Below are positions 13,959 to 22,481 of a stretch of DNA of 46,900 bases, one piece after another (position 1 is the stretch's first letter; each line of letters opens with the position of its first letter). The notes below the pieces were generated by a model. It ran no database searches, had not been told where the DNA came from, and saw only the letters and a list, made by a program, of their open reading frames with translations. The stretch covers positions 271-47,170 of the forward strand of contig NZ_VCMV01000081.1 of NCBI RefSeq assembly GCF_008757455.1, given 5' to 3'. The DNA comes from Microvirga brassicacearum. GTDB lineage: Bacteria; Pseudomonadota; Alphaproteobacteria; Rhizobiales; Beijerinckiaceae. Position numbers and translations under genes: made by a program.

Positions 13959-16031
13959 TCAGGCGCGCCTGCGCCCTTCCGCGATCCAGGCGATGAGGGT
14001 TGCGCCGACCAACAGGACGAGGCCGAGGAATCCGAGCGCCAGCGGCAAGATCGAAACGCCCCGGATGACCGCGCTCTCGCTCGGCCGGATGCCGATCCAG
14101 TCGCCGCCCGAAAGTCTTGTGCCGGAGCGAACCGCCAGGATCCGCGGAACGGTGATGCCCCGGTCGCCTTCCATCGCCACGCGCCGGACCGAGCCGCCGG
14201 TCGCCTCCACGATGGGGCGAAGCGCATCCGTATTGCTGAACACGTCGGTCAACTCGCGAGGATTGGCAGGACCAATGCTCACGAAGGCGATGAGATCGCC
14301 CGATCGGAGGGTGTGCAATCCGAGTTCGGCGCTGTCGACCTGCGCCGTGAACACGCCCGGCTTGGTTTCGGCCAACTCGACGTTGCTCTGTGTGCCGCCT
14401 GGAGCCGTCAGCGTCACCGGGTCGGTCGTCTCCTTCATGGTCTGCCGCTCGATGCGAATGGTGCGGCCGGCCGCGCTGGCGCGCAGCGCCTCCTCCTCGA
14501 GCGCCGGCTCCTTCATGAGCCAATGCGCGAGGCGCCGCAGCAGATCGAGATGCGGTCCGCCGTCGTTATAGCCGCGCGCCCAGAGCCAAGCGTGGTCGGA
14601 AAGAAGCAGCGCGACCCGGCCCTTTTCCTCGCGCCGCAGGACGAGGAGCGGAAGATCGTTCGCGCCCGACATGAGCGCCGATCCCGACTGAACCTGAGCC
14701 CCGATGATGCGCAGCCACTCGCCCCAGGCCGGCGGTTGCGTCTCCGAGCCGGGGAGTTCGCGGGTGACCGGATGCCGGTTTCCCGTATCGGTAATGCGCG
14801 CCTTGTAGGGTTCCTCGACGATTCGCCCGCTGGGGGCGCCCGGAATAATCGGCGCAAGCCGCGTCTGCGCAAGACTGCCGTAACTGGCAAATTCCGGGCC
14901 TGCCGCTACGAGAACCGCGCCGCCGTCACGGACGTAGCGGACGATGTTTTCGAAATAGCTTGGCGGCAGAACGCTCTGGTTGGCGTAGCGGTCGAAGATG
15001 ATGAGGTCGAAATCCTTGATCTTCTGCTGGAACAGTTCGCGCGTCGGGAATGCGATCAGCGAGAGTTCATTGATGGGCGTGCCGTCCTGCTTTTCCGGCG
15101 GACGCAGGATGGTGAAATGCACCAGATCGACGTTGGCGTCGGATTTGAGCAGGTTGCGCCAGGTTCGCTCACCCGGATGAGGCTCGCCCGAGACCAGCAG
15201 CACGCGCAGTTTCTCGCGAATGCCTTCGATCGGGATCACCGCGCGGTTGTTGGCAAGCGTCAGCTCGTCCGGGAGGCCCTCGACCTCCAGCTCGATCACA
15301 TTGGCGCCGCCGTGCTCGACGCGCACGTCGATGGAAAACGGGGTGTCGGACCGCACCTGCTGGCGGGCGAATTCCTGTCCGTCCCGGCGCACGGTCACAA
15401 AAGCCGAACCCGTGCCGCCCCGTTCCATCACCACGGCGCGGATGGTCTGGTCACGGCCCACGATGCCGAAACGCGGAGCCTCGAGGAGCTTGATCTGCCG
15501 ATCCCGCTCATCCGGCCGGCCCGTAATCAGAGCATGGAGGGGTGCGCGAAATCCGAGGCTCTCGATCGAGGGCGGGATATCGTGCACGACGCCGTCCGTG
15601 ACGAAGATCACGCCGGCCAGCCGATCAGGAGGCACATCCGCCAGTCCGTTGGAAAGTGCCGCGAACAGGCGCGTTCCGTCATCGCCCGCGCCGTCATCGG
15701 CCTCGATGTAGCGGGGCTCGACATCGGCCAGCGACCCAAATCGGCGCTGCAATTCCGCCCGGACCTGTTCGGTCATCGGCTGCCGGTCGCCAAGCGTCTG
15801 CGAGGTGGAACGGTCGATGACCACGGCCACGACGTCCTTGACCTTCTCGCGTTCCTCCTGAACCAGCGACGGATTGGCGAGCGCCAGAACGACGAGGGCG
15901 AGCGCCACCGCGCGAATGAGCGCCACAGGCCCGCGAGATAGAAGAGCGAGCACGGCCAGAAGCACCGCCACGGCAACGATGACCCAAAGCGCGTAAACGG
16001 GGATGAGAGGCGAGAAGCTGACCGAAAGCAA
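13959..16031 (-). CDS. Membrane-anchored VWA-like protein with glutamine-amidotransferase-like domain
   Basis: A 690-residue protein closing the MoxR operon. Two N-terminal hydrophobic segments (about 10-31 and 37-54) and one at the C-terminus (about 660-685) anchor it in the inner membrane. Residues about 67-200 look like a von Willebrand A domain with a complete metal-binding (MIDAS) set: DRSTS at 73-77, Thr120 in GTRLF, and TDG at 145-147. A beta-rich region follows, then about residues 265-420 resemble the class I amidotransferase/ThuA-like fold (LRVLLVSGEPHPGERTWR, FDLIIFDRYANQ, YVRDGGAVLVAAGPEF). No catalytic Cys is visible, so this second domain is probably structural. The start is TTG 16031, with GAGGAC six bases upstream. 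Function is unknown; MoxR partners of this kind are proposed to help metal or cofactor loading or assembly of other proteins. Confidence 0.8.
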   Translation of the reverse strand: MLSVSFSPLIPVYALWVIVAVAVLLAVLALLSRGPVALIRAVALALVVLALANPSLVQEEREKVKDVVAVVIDRSTSQTLGDRQPMTEQVRAELQRRFGSLADVEPRYIEADDGAGDDGTRLFAALSNGLADVPPDRLAGVIFVTDGVVHDIPPSIESLGFRAPLHALITGRPDERDRQIKLLEAPRFGIVGRDQTIRAVVMERGGTGSAFVTVRRDGQEFARQQVRSDTPFSIDVRVEHGGANVIELEVEGLPDELTLANNRAVIPIEGIREKLRVLLVSGEPHPGERTWRNLLKSDANVDLVHFTILRPPEKQDGTPINELSLIAFPTRELFQQKIKDFDLIIFDRYANQSVLPPSYFENIVRYVRDGGAVLVAAGPEFASYGSLAQTRLAPIIPGAPSGRIVEEPYKARITDTGNRHPVTRELPGSETQPPAWGEWLRIIGAQVQSGSALMSGANDLPLLVLRREEKGRVALLLSDHAWLWARGYNDGGPHLDLLRRLAHWLMKEPALEEEALRASAAGRTIRIERQTMKETTDPVTLTAPGGTQSNVELAETKPGVFTAQVDSAELGLHTLRSGDLIAFVSIGPANPRELTDVFSNTDALRPIVEATGGSVRRVAMEGDRGITVPRILAVRSGTRLSGGDWIGIRPSESAVIRGVSILPLALGFLGLVLLVGATLIAWIAEGRRRA

Positions 16032-16046
16032 ACTTATGTCCTCACC

Positions 16047-18848
16047 CTATTGCCCGAGCCGCTCGAGCAGCGCCGGCACGTGGACCTGATCGGCCTTGTA
16101 GTTGCCGGTCAGCGCGTACATGACGATGTTGATTCCACTGCGATAGGCCATTTCGCGCTGGCGCGGATTGCCGCCCACCATCGGGTTGAGCGCCTCGCCG
16201 CGCGGTCCGACCGCCCAGGCTCCGGCGAGGTCGTTGGAGGTGATGATGATCGGCGACACGCCGTCGCCGGAACGCGCCGGACGCGCCGCCTCGTCCTCCT
16301 GCGGCGGCATGACCTCGACCCAGGTCTGACCGGTGGCGTAACGCCCTGGAAAATCGTCGAGGATATAGAACGTCTTCGTCAGCACGTGATCGAGGGGCAC
16401 CTGCTCGAGTTCCGGGATGTCGAGCGTCGCCAGCATGTTGCGCAGGTAACGCCCTTCCGCGCTCACTGCCCCATCCGGCCGGGCGTTGAAGGCATCGCGG
16501 GTGTCGAAGATCACGGTTCCGCCGCTCTTCATGTAAGCGTCGAGCTTTCGAATGGCCGCTTCGCTTGGAATCGGCCGGTTCGCCGCGATGGGCCAGTAGA
16601 GGAGGGGGTAGAATGCCAACTCGTCCCGCGCCGGATCGATCCCGATCGGCTCGCCGGGCTGCAGCGCCGTGCGCAGGCCGAGCACCTGGGTCAAACCGGT
16701 CAGCCCGGCCTTGCTGTTCTCATCCACCTGCGCATCGCCGGTGACGATGTAGGCGAGGCGCGTGACAAGTGCGGATTGCAGGTTGTCGCGTGAGGGGGGA
16801 GGCCGCTGCTCCTGCGCCACGAGGGGGAAACCTCCTGCCGACACGAGAAGGACCGCCGCCGCAAGGGCCGCCGCAGCACCAGCCCGATGGGCACGCCTGA
16901 AGCGGTTGGACAGATGTCCTCCGAGCCATAGCGAGACCGCGGTGTCGATCAAAAGCAGGATAATCGCCAAGGTCAGAAGGGGCGCCCGCAGATCGACCGT
17001 CTGCGATCCGGCGAGCGGCGCTATCCGCGCTTGCAACGGCGCGAAGTCGAGAAGGGCCAGTTTGTCGCCCGGGACGAGGGCGTTCACCGCAAGAGAAGCA
17101 TCGACCGGTCCGTAGAAGCCCGGCGGATGTTCGCTCGTGGCCCGATCCGCGAAGGTTCGGGTGATCGGGCGGGCGTTCGCCGGAGGCGATGTGAAGATGC
17201 CGAAACCGTCGAGGGTTAAGCGGGGAGCGATGGTCTGGTTCTCCGCATTGCGGGCCTCGACGCCCACATCATGAGGCGTGCCTGCGAGTGCCGTGATCCG
17301 CCGCAGCATGTCCACGAAGAGACCCGACAGGGGCAGGTTCGACCAGGTGGTATCGGCCGTCACGTGGTACAGCACGATGAGCCCGCTGCCGCGCTTGTCG
17401 GCCGTCACGATCGGCGTCCCGTCCACCAGCGCCGCCCAGGTTCTGGCCTGGAGGTCGCCATCCGGCTCGGCAAGGATCTGGCGTCGGATGCCGATCTCGT
17501 CCGGGACTGGCAAGCCGAAGAAGGGGCTCTCCCGCGGGAATGGCGCGAAGGTTTTGGGCGTGTCCCAAGACAGCGTGCCGCCGAGGTTGCGCCCGCCGCG
17601 GCGCAGATTCACCGGCACCAGCGGGTCGTTGCCGGCGGCAAGGCGGGAACCGGCAAAGCGCAGCAGCATGCCGCCGCCTTCCACGAATGCGCCCACCTTG
17701 GCGAGAGTCTCACGATCCAGGCCGCCCACATCGGCAAGGACGAGGATCGATACCTGCTCGTCAAGAAGTTGGGTCACCGCATCCGCCACGCCGCCGCGGC
17801 CGGTGCGGATTTCGGCGTAGGGCGCGAGCGCGCGCTCGATGTAGAAGAGCGGCGACAGAAGCGGTTGCGCCTGATCGGTGGTGCCGCCAAAAACAAGGCC
17901 GACCCGGCGGCGCTTGCCCCGCTCGTCGAGCAGGCTGACGGCTCCGGCGGAGCTTTCGCCGAGGATTTCGATTCGCGCGATCGCATTCCGGATCTCCGTC
18001 GGCGCATCGAACGCGACGGTGGTCTCGGTGGCATTCGGCGTGAAGGCGAAGCGGGCATCCGCGAGCGGGAGGTTCTTGAGGTCGAGCGCCCGCAAGGTTC
18101 CCCCGTCGCGGCCGTTCGGTTCGGCGCGCACCAGATGGGCCGTCAGTTGCCCGCCGGCATTCTCGGTGCCTGAAAGCGCAAGGGCACCGGCCTGGTCAGT
18201 CTTGAGGATCGTCACGCGGCGTCCCGTCACGACTTGCGACAGACCCGCCACAAAGGCCTGCCCATCGCTTCCGGCGACGCCATCGCTGATCCAGACGATT
18301 TCCGCGTCAGGCGCGGCCTGCAGGAACCGCCGGACGGAGTCCAAGTGGGCCTGCCTGTCAGGCAGAACAGGTTGCGGCACGAAGGAGCGCAAGCGCTCCA
18401 ACGCGGCTCCCGGGCCTGCCGCCGTTATCTCAGCCGGCTCGCCAGCCGTCGCCACAACCGCAACGATACGCCCATCGCGCTCGGCCGCTTCGAGGCGTGA
18501 AGCGGCCAAATTCGTCCGCTCTCGCCAGTCGTGAGACGACGTAAAGCCGTTATCCACGAGCAGCAGGAGGGGAGCCCGGCTGCCGCTCTCGGCGAGCGGG
18601 TTCCAGAGCGGGCCCGAGGCGGCCAGAATGAGAAACGCTGCCAGCAACAGCCGAAGCAGCAGGAGCCACCATGGGGTGCGGGCAGGGGTTTCGCGCTCAG
18701 GACGCATATCCGTCATGATCTTCAGCGGCGGGAAATTCAGCCGCAGCGGTTGCGGCGGCGTGATGCGCAGGAGGAGCCAGATCGCCGGGAGAGCTGCCAG
18801 CGCCGTGAGAACCAGCGGAACCGTGAAGGTCAGTGGAAGGCCCAGCAT
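16047..18848 (-). CDS. BatA-like membrane protein with C-terminal DUF4159 domain
   Basis: A 933-residue protein. The N-terminus has the double transmembrane BatA-type region (residues about 6-27 and 60-79, with PPQPLRLNFPPLKIM between). A VWA-like domain follows but its metal site is degenerate: DNGFTSS at 99-105 replaces DxSxS, although ISDG survives later. The middle carries an amidotransferase-like segment. A further hydrophobic helix and a signal-like stretch near residues 620-675 precede the C-terminal DUF4159 domain (about 698-925, with FYPLLYWPIAANRPIP and GGTVIFDTRDA). ATG 18848 directly abuts the stop of the DUF58 gene, and the next gene starts 15 bases after its end. It is conserved with MoxR and DUF58 genes across Hyphomicrobiales; no biochemical role is established. 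Confidence 0.85.
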   Translation of the reverse strand: MLGLPLTFTVPLVLTALAALPAIWLLLRITPPQPLRLNFPPLKIMTDMRPERETPARTPWWLLLLRLLLAAFLILAASGPLWNPLAESGSRAPLLLLVDNGFTSSHDWRERTNLAASRLEAAERDGRIVAVVATAGEPAEITAAGPGAALERLRSFVPQPVLPDRQAHLDSVRRFLQAAPDAEIVWISDGVAGSDGQAFVAGLSQVVTGRRVTILKTDQAGALALSGTENAGGQLTAHLVRAEPNGRDGGTLRALDLKNLPLADARFAFTPNATETTVAFDAPTEIRNAIARIEILGESSAGAVSLLDERGKRRRVGLVFGGTTDQAQPLLSPLFYIERALAPYAEIRTGRGGVADAVTQLLDEQVSILVLADVGGLDRETLAKVGAFVEGGGMLLRFAGSRLAAGNDPLVPVNLRRGGRNLGGTLSWDTPKTFAPFPRESPFFGLPVPDEIGIRRQILAEPDGDLQARTWAALVDGTPIVTADKRGSGLIVLYHVTADTTWSNLPLSGLFVDMLRRITALAGTPHDVGVEARNAENQTIAPRLTLDGFGIFTSPPANARPITRTFADRATSEHPPGFYGPVDASLAVNALVPGDKLALLDFAPLQARIAPLAGSQTVDLRAPLLTLAIILLLIDTAVSLWLGGHLSNRFRRAHRAGAAAALAAAVLLVSAGGFPLVAQEQRPPPSRDNLQSALVTRLAYIVTGDAQVDENSKAGLTGLTQVLGLRTALQPGEPIGIDPARDELAFYPLLYWPIAANRPIPSEAAIRKLDAYMKSGGTVIFDTRDAFNARPDGAVSAEGRYLRNMLATLDIPELEQVPLDHVLTKTFYILDDFPGRYATGQTWVEVMPPQEDEAARPARSGDGVSPIIITSNDLAGAWAVGPRGEALNPMVGGNPRQREMAYRSGINIVMYALTGNYKADQVHVPALLERLGQ

Positions 18849-19775
18849 CTAGCGCCCTCCCATGCTGACACCGCGCGAGGTTGCGACCAGGGTCAGAATT
18901 CGCAAGGCGGCTTCGCTGGCCGGTCGGTCGGTGCGATGAATGGTCAAGGTCCAGCCGCGGCTGCGGGCGATTTCCTCGATTTCGGCGCGATGTTGGCTGA
19001 TCCGATCCCGGTAGGCCTCGCCCCAGGCGGCGGCATCGCCCACGCGCAGCGACAGACCCTCTTCCAGGTCGTAGAGGATCGCCTGCCCCTGAAACGGGAA
19101 GGTCTCCTCGACGGGATCGACGATCATCACCAGATGACCGCGCGCGCCGCGGCTGGAAATGCCCTCCACCGAGACAGCGATGTCTCGCGGCGCCGACAGG
19201 AAATCGCTGATCAAAATCGCCTCGTCGAGCGTCGCAATCGAACCGGAGGGCGGCAAATCCGTGTCCAGGGCGCGACTGTCGGCCACGAGAGCCTGGGCCA
19301 TCGTCTCGGTGATGTGGGTCGCCGCGCGCGGTGGCATCAGCCCGAGCAGGCCGACCCGCTCGCCGCTTTCGACGAAGGTATCGCCGAGCGCGAGGCCAAG
19401 CACCAGCGCCCGCTCGATCTTCGATGCCTGCGCCAGATCGGAGGCGAAGCCCATGGAGGCCGAGCGGTCGGTCCAGACCCAGATGCTCTGCGCCGTCTCC
19501 CATTCGCGCTCGCGCACGTAAAGGCGGTCGTCACGGCCGGATCGGCGCCAGTCGATGCGCTGCGCGGCTTCGCCGGTCACGAACGGCCTGAATTGCCAGA
19601 ACGTCTCGCCGATGCCCGCGCGCCGGCGGCCGTGGATCCCATGCGAAAGACTCGCCGCCACCCGTCGCGATTCGAGGATGAGATGGGGCATCCGCTGCGC
19701 CAGGGTAAGCGCCGTCGCGGTTTCGGCCCGCCCCGGCGAGCGGGCTTGTGGTTCCAGCACCCTCACGCGGGGCAT
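18849..19775 (-). CDS. DUF58 protein, MoxR partner
   Basis: A 308-residue soluble protein of the DUF58 family, which almost always accompanies MoxR ATPases. The diagnostic block FRPFVTGEAAQRIDWRRSGR is at about 62-81, followed by DDRLYVREREWETAQ. The C-terminal half is VWA-like and keeps the metal-binding motif DRSAS at 103-107. It has no signal peptide or membrane helix and so should act on the cytoplasmic side with the ATPase. It starts at ATG 19775, ten bases after the MoxR stop at 19786. Confidence 0.9.
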   Translation of the reverse strand: MPRVRVLEPQARSPGRAETATALTLAQRMPHLILESRRVAASLSHGIHGRRRAGIGETFWQFRPFVTGEAAQRIDWRRSGRDDRLYVREREWETAQSIWVWTDRSASMGFASDLAQASKIERALVLGLALGDTFVESGERVGLLGLMPPRAATHITETMAQALVADSRALDTDLPPSGSIATLDEAILISDFLSAPRDIAVSVEGISSRGARGHLVMIVDPVEETFPFQGQAILYDLEEGLSLRVGDAAAWGEAYRDRISQHRAEIEEIARSRGWTLTIHRTDRPASEAALRILTLVATSRGVSMGGR

Positions 19776-19785
19776 CGCCGGAATC

Positions 19786-20802
19786 CTAGCGCGCCAGCCG
19801 CGCCGTCAGGCGGCCGATGAGGCTCGGGATGGTTTCTCCGTCGGCGCGTGCCGAGAACGTCAGCGCCATGCGGTGCTTGAGCACGGGTTCGGCAAGGGCC
19901 ACCACATCGTCAATTGACGGTGCGATCCGGCCCTCGATCAGGGCGCGGGCGCGCACGGCGAGCATCAATGCCTGGCTGGCGCGGGGTCCTGGCCCCCAGA
20001 GCAGCTTGTCGGTCACGCCGGCGATGCCCTCGCTGCCGGGGCGTGCGGAGCGTACCAGATCCAGAATGGTCTCGACCACGCTGTCGCCGACCGGCAGGCG
20101 CCGGACGAGGCGCTGGGCGGTCTTCAGGGTATCCCCGGTCATGACCGGGACCGGATCGCGGGCGTCGATGCCGGTGGTCTCGATCAGGATGCGTCGCTCG
20201 GCCTCGCGATCCGGGTAGCCGATGTCGATTTCGAGCAGAAAGCGGTCGAGCTGCGCCTCGGGCAGGGGGTAGGTGCCTTCCTGTTCGATGGGGTTCTGGG
20301 TCGCCAGCACGTGGAACGGGTCCGGCAGATCGTGACGCTCCCCCGCCACCGACACATGATGCTCCTGCATCGCCTGCAGCAGCGCCGATTGGGTGCGCGG
20401 GCTCGCCCGGTTGATTTCGTCGGCCATCAGCAGCCGCGTGAAGATCGGCCCCTTGACGAAGCGGAAGGAGCGCCGCCGATCCGGGCCCTCATCGAGAATT
20501 TCCGAGCCGAGAATGTCGGAGGGCATCAGATCGGGGGTGAACTGGACCCGTCGCGCATCGAGCCCCAGGACCGTCCCGAGAGTCTCCACGAGCTTTGTCT
20601 TGGCAAGGCCGGGCACGCCGACGAGGAGGCCGTGGCCTCCTGCAAGAAGCGTGATCAGCGTCAGGTCGACGACCTCTTCCTGACCGAAAATGACCGAATG
20701 AATGGCGTCCCTGGCACGCCCGACCGTCTCAAGCGTCGCCTCGGCATTGCGGATGATTGCGTCGTCGAGGCCAGTGGGTGCTTGAGCGATGCCAGCCGTC
20801 AT
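19786..20802 (-). CDS. MoxR-family AAA+ ATPase
   Basis: A 338-residue AAA+ chaperone-like ATPase and the first gene of the operon. Walker A is GVPGLAKT (62-69), with the Ala-Lys-Thr form usual in MoxR proteins. Walker B is LLMADEINRA (124-133), sensor 1 is Asn170 (LATQNPIEQEG), and PEAQLDRF (181-188) and the C-terminal lid follow. MoxR ATPases are thought to remodel or activate partner proteins through VWA-containing adaptors, here the DUF58 and membrane VWA-like proteins. I chose ATG 20802 because AAGGAT lies seven bases upstream; a GTG at 20817 has no ribosome binding site. It is divergent from the DUF1285 operon. Confidence 0.92.
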   Translation of the reverse strand: MTAGIAQAPTGLDDAIIRNAEATLETVGRARDAIHSVIFGQEEVVDLTLITLLAGGHGLLVGVPGLAKTKLVETLGTVLGLDARRVQFTPDLMPSDILGSEILDEGPDRRRSFRFVKGPIFTRLLMADEINRASPRTQSALLQAMQEHHVSVAGERHDLPDPFHVLATQNPIEQEGTYPLPEAQLDRFLLEIDIGYPDREAERRILIETTGIDARDPVPVMTGDTLKTAQRLVRRLPVGDSVVETILDLVRSARPGSEGIAGVTDKLLWGPGPRASQALMLAVRARALIEGRIAPSIDDVVALAEPVLKHRMALTFSARADGETIPSLIGRLTARLAR

Positions 20803-20992
20803 GTGGTATCCTTCCACTCATAAGCCCCCGCCGTACTGTGCCGTCGGTTGCCGTCGTTATGCAAGGGATCGTTGCGCCGCAGCAATGGGCAATGAACTGG
20901 ACGGACCATCCGATGTTACTATGCTTAAGGAAGTAGCGATTCATGGCATTTCGTCGATCCTAAAGGTGCATTTTTTTGTTCACTGTTGCGTC

Positions 20993-21592
20993 ATGACGAA
21001 CGAACCCTCGCCCGCTTCCGACAGCGCTCTCTCGCGACTTCTCGATGCGCTCGGTCCCGCTGCCGGGCGCAAAGGACCCCCGCCCGTCGAGCGCTGGAAT
21101 CCGGCCTATTGCGGCGAAATCGACATGCGGATCGCCCGCGACGGCACCTGGTTCTACATGGGCACGCCGATCAACCGACCCGCTCTGGTCAAGCTGTTCG
21201 CCACCGTGCTGCGCAAGGACCCGGAGCGGTATGTGCTTGTCACTCCGGTCGAATGTGTCGGCATCGAGGTGGAGGATGCGCCGTTCCTTGCGGTCGAGAT
21301 GGCGGTGGATGGGGACGGCGATGCGCGCCAGATCGCGTTTCGCACCAATGTGGACGACGTGGTGGAGGTCGGACCCGATCACCCCTTACGGTTCGAGCGC
21401 GATGACGGCGGTGGCGTGAAACCGTATCTCCGCGTCCGGGGCGGTTTGTGGGCGCTTGTCACACGCCCACTTGCCCTCGACCTCATCGCCCTCGGCGATC
21501 AGCGCCGTTTCGGTGGGATCGAGCAATATGGGGTCGCCATCGGCGGCGTGTTCCATCCGATCGCGACCGTACCCGAACTGGATCGTTCCTGA
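20993..21592 (+). CDS. DUF1285 protein
   Basis: A 199-residue cytoplasmic protein of the DUF1285 family, function unknown. The hallmark is the block around CGEIDMRIARDGTWFYMGTP, followed by INRPALVKLFATVLR and ERYVLVTPVECVGIEVEDAPF. The start is uncertain: ATG 20993 gives the usual family length but has no ribosome binding site, while GTG 20966 has AAAG nearby. A six-codon ORF with a good site (AAGGAAG, ATG 20943) sits upstream and could affect translation. It is the first gene of a coupled operon: its TGA shares one base with the ATG of the CoA pyrophosphatase. It faces the MoxR operon across about 190 bases, a conserved neighbourhood in this order. Confidence 0.88.
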   Translation: MTNEPSPASDSALSRLLDALGPAAGRKGPPPVERWNPAYCGEIDMRIARDGTWFYMGTPINRPALVKLFATVLRKDPERYVLVTPVECVGIEVEDAPFLAVEMAVDGDGDARQIAFRTNVDDVVEVGPDHPLRFERDDGGGVKPYLRVRGGLWALVTRPLALDLIALGDQRRFGGIEQYGVAIGGVFHPIATVPELDRS

Positions 21593-22227
21593 TGGAGGCG
21601 TCGCCCATCGCCTCCGACTTCGTCGCTCTCACCTCCGCGCGCCTGCGGCATGAGCCGCCCGATTTTACCGACGCGCTGTCCAATCCGCGCGGCGATCACA
21701 CGCTCGACGATGTGCCGTTGCTTCATCCCCTCCAGCCGAAATCCGCCGCCGTGCTGGTTCCGGTCGTCATGCGGGAAGAGCCGACCCTGCTCTTCACCGA
21801 GCGGTCGTCGCAATTGCGCCAGCATTCGGGCCAGATCGCCTTTCCGGGCGGAAGAGTCGATCCCACCGATGCCTCCATCGCGGCCGCGGCCTGTCGCGAG
21901 GCCGACGAGGAGATCGGCCTCGAGGAGCGCCATATCCGGGTTCTGGGCTATCTCGATCCTTATCTGTCCACGACGAATTATCTCGTCATGCCCGTGGTGG
22001 CGGAGATTGCGCCCGCCTACACGCTCTCCCTTAATTCCCATGAGGTCGCCCACACGTTCGAGGTCCCGTTGCGGTTTCTGATGGATCCGCGCCATCACGA
22101 GCTCCATTCCCGGGAATGGAAAGGCCGCTTGCGCCGCTTCTATGCAATCTCCTACCAGGAACACTACATCTGGGGTGTCACGGCCGGCATCGTTCGAAAT
22201 CTCTACGAGAGGCTCTACGCACCATGA
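21592..22227 (+). CDS. CoA pyrophosphatase, Nudix family (NudL-like)
   Basis: The 211-residue enzyme hydrolyses coenzyme A and its derivatives to 3',5'-ADP and phosphopantetheine. Before the Nudix box the CoA-specific NuCoA signature is visible (LLFTERSSQLRQHSGQIAFP), then GGRVDPTDASIAAAACREAD and EEIG (86-109). The spacing in the box is one residue longer than the generic Nudix motif, as in E. coli NudL. The ATG shares one base with the DUF1285 stop (TGATG) and its TGA overlaps the DUF6111 start. Confidence 0.9.
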   Translation: MEASPIASDFVALTSARLRHEPPDFTDALSNPRGDHTLDDVPLLHPLQPKSAAVLVPVVMREEPTLLFTERSSQLRQHSGQIAFPGGRVDPTDASIAAAACREADEEIGLEERHIRVLGYLDPYLSTTNYLVMPVVAEIAPAYTLSLNSHEVAHTFEVPLRFLMDPRHHELHSREWKGRLRRFYAISYQEHYIWGVTAGIVRNLYERLYAP

Positions 22228-22481
22228 CCCGGGCGATCATTCAGGAATTGCTCCTGTTTCTCCTGCCTTTCGCCGCCTATGCCATCTTCCTCATCCTTGT
22301 CCGACGCGATCCGCTGGCATGGTCGTCGTGGAGCAAGCATACGTCCTGGCTCGTCATCGCCGGCCTGGGGTTCATTATCGTCTCGTTGCTGACGGGCGGG
22401 TTTCTGGCGGAACGGCGCACCGGCGCCTACGTGCCGTCGCACATGGAAAACGGGGTTCTGGTGCCGGGGCATTTCAAGTGA
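22224..22481 (+). CDS. DUF6111 small membrane protein
   Basis: This 85-residue protein has two hydrophobic helices (about 7-27 and 41-60, ELLLFLLPFAAYAIFLILV and WLVIAGLGFIIVSLL) and ends with the conserved tail YVPSHMENGVLVPGHFK. It corresponds to the family called DUF6111 in rhizobial genomes. Function is unknown. It overlaps both neighbours by four bases (ATGA at 22224 and GTGA at 22478), so it is translated between the CoA pyrophosphatase and the CCA-adding enzyme. Confidence 0.8.
   Translation: MTRAIIQELLLFLLPFAAYAIFLILVRRDPLAWSSWSKHTSWLVIAGLGFIIVSLLTGGFLAERRTGAYVPSHMENGVLVPGHFK

Noticed and set aside
14313..15941. 542-codon plus-strand frame opposite the VWA-amidotransferase gene
   Set aside because: Antisense shadow; the minus strand has the VWA motifs and a ribosome binding site.
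18531..19820. 429-codon plus-strand frame opposite DUF58
   Set aside because: Antisense shadow with repetitive Arg/Gln/Glu composition; DUF58 is clearly the real gene.
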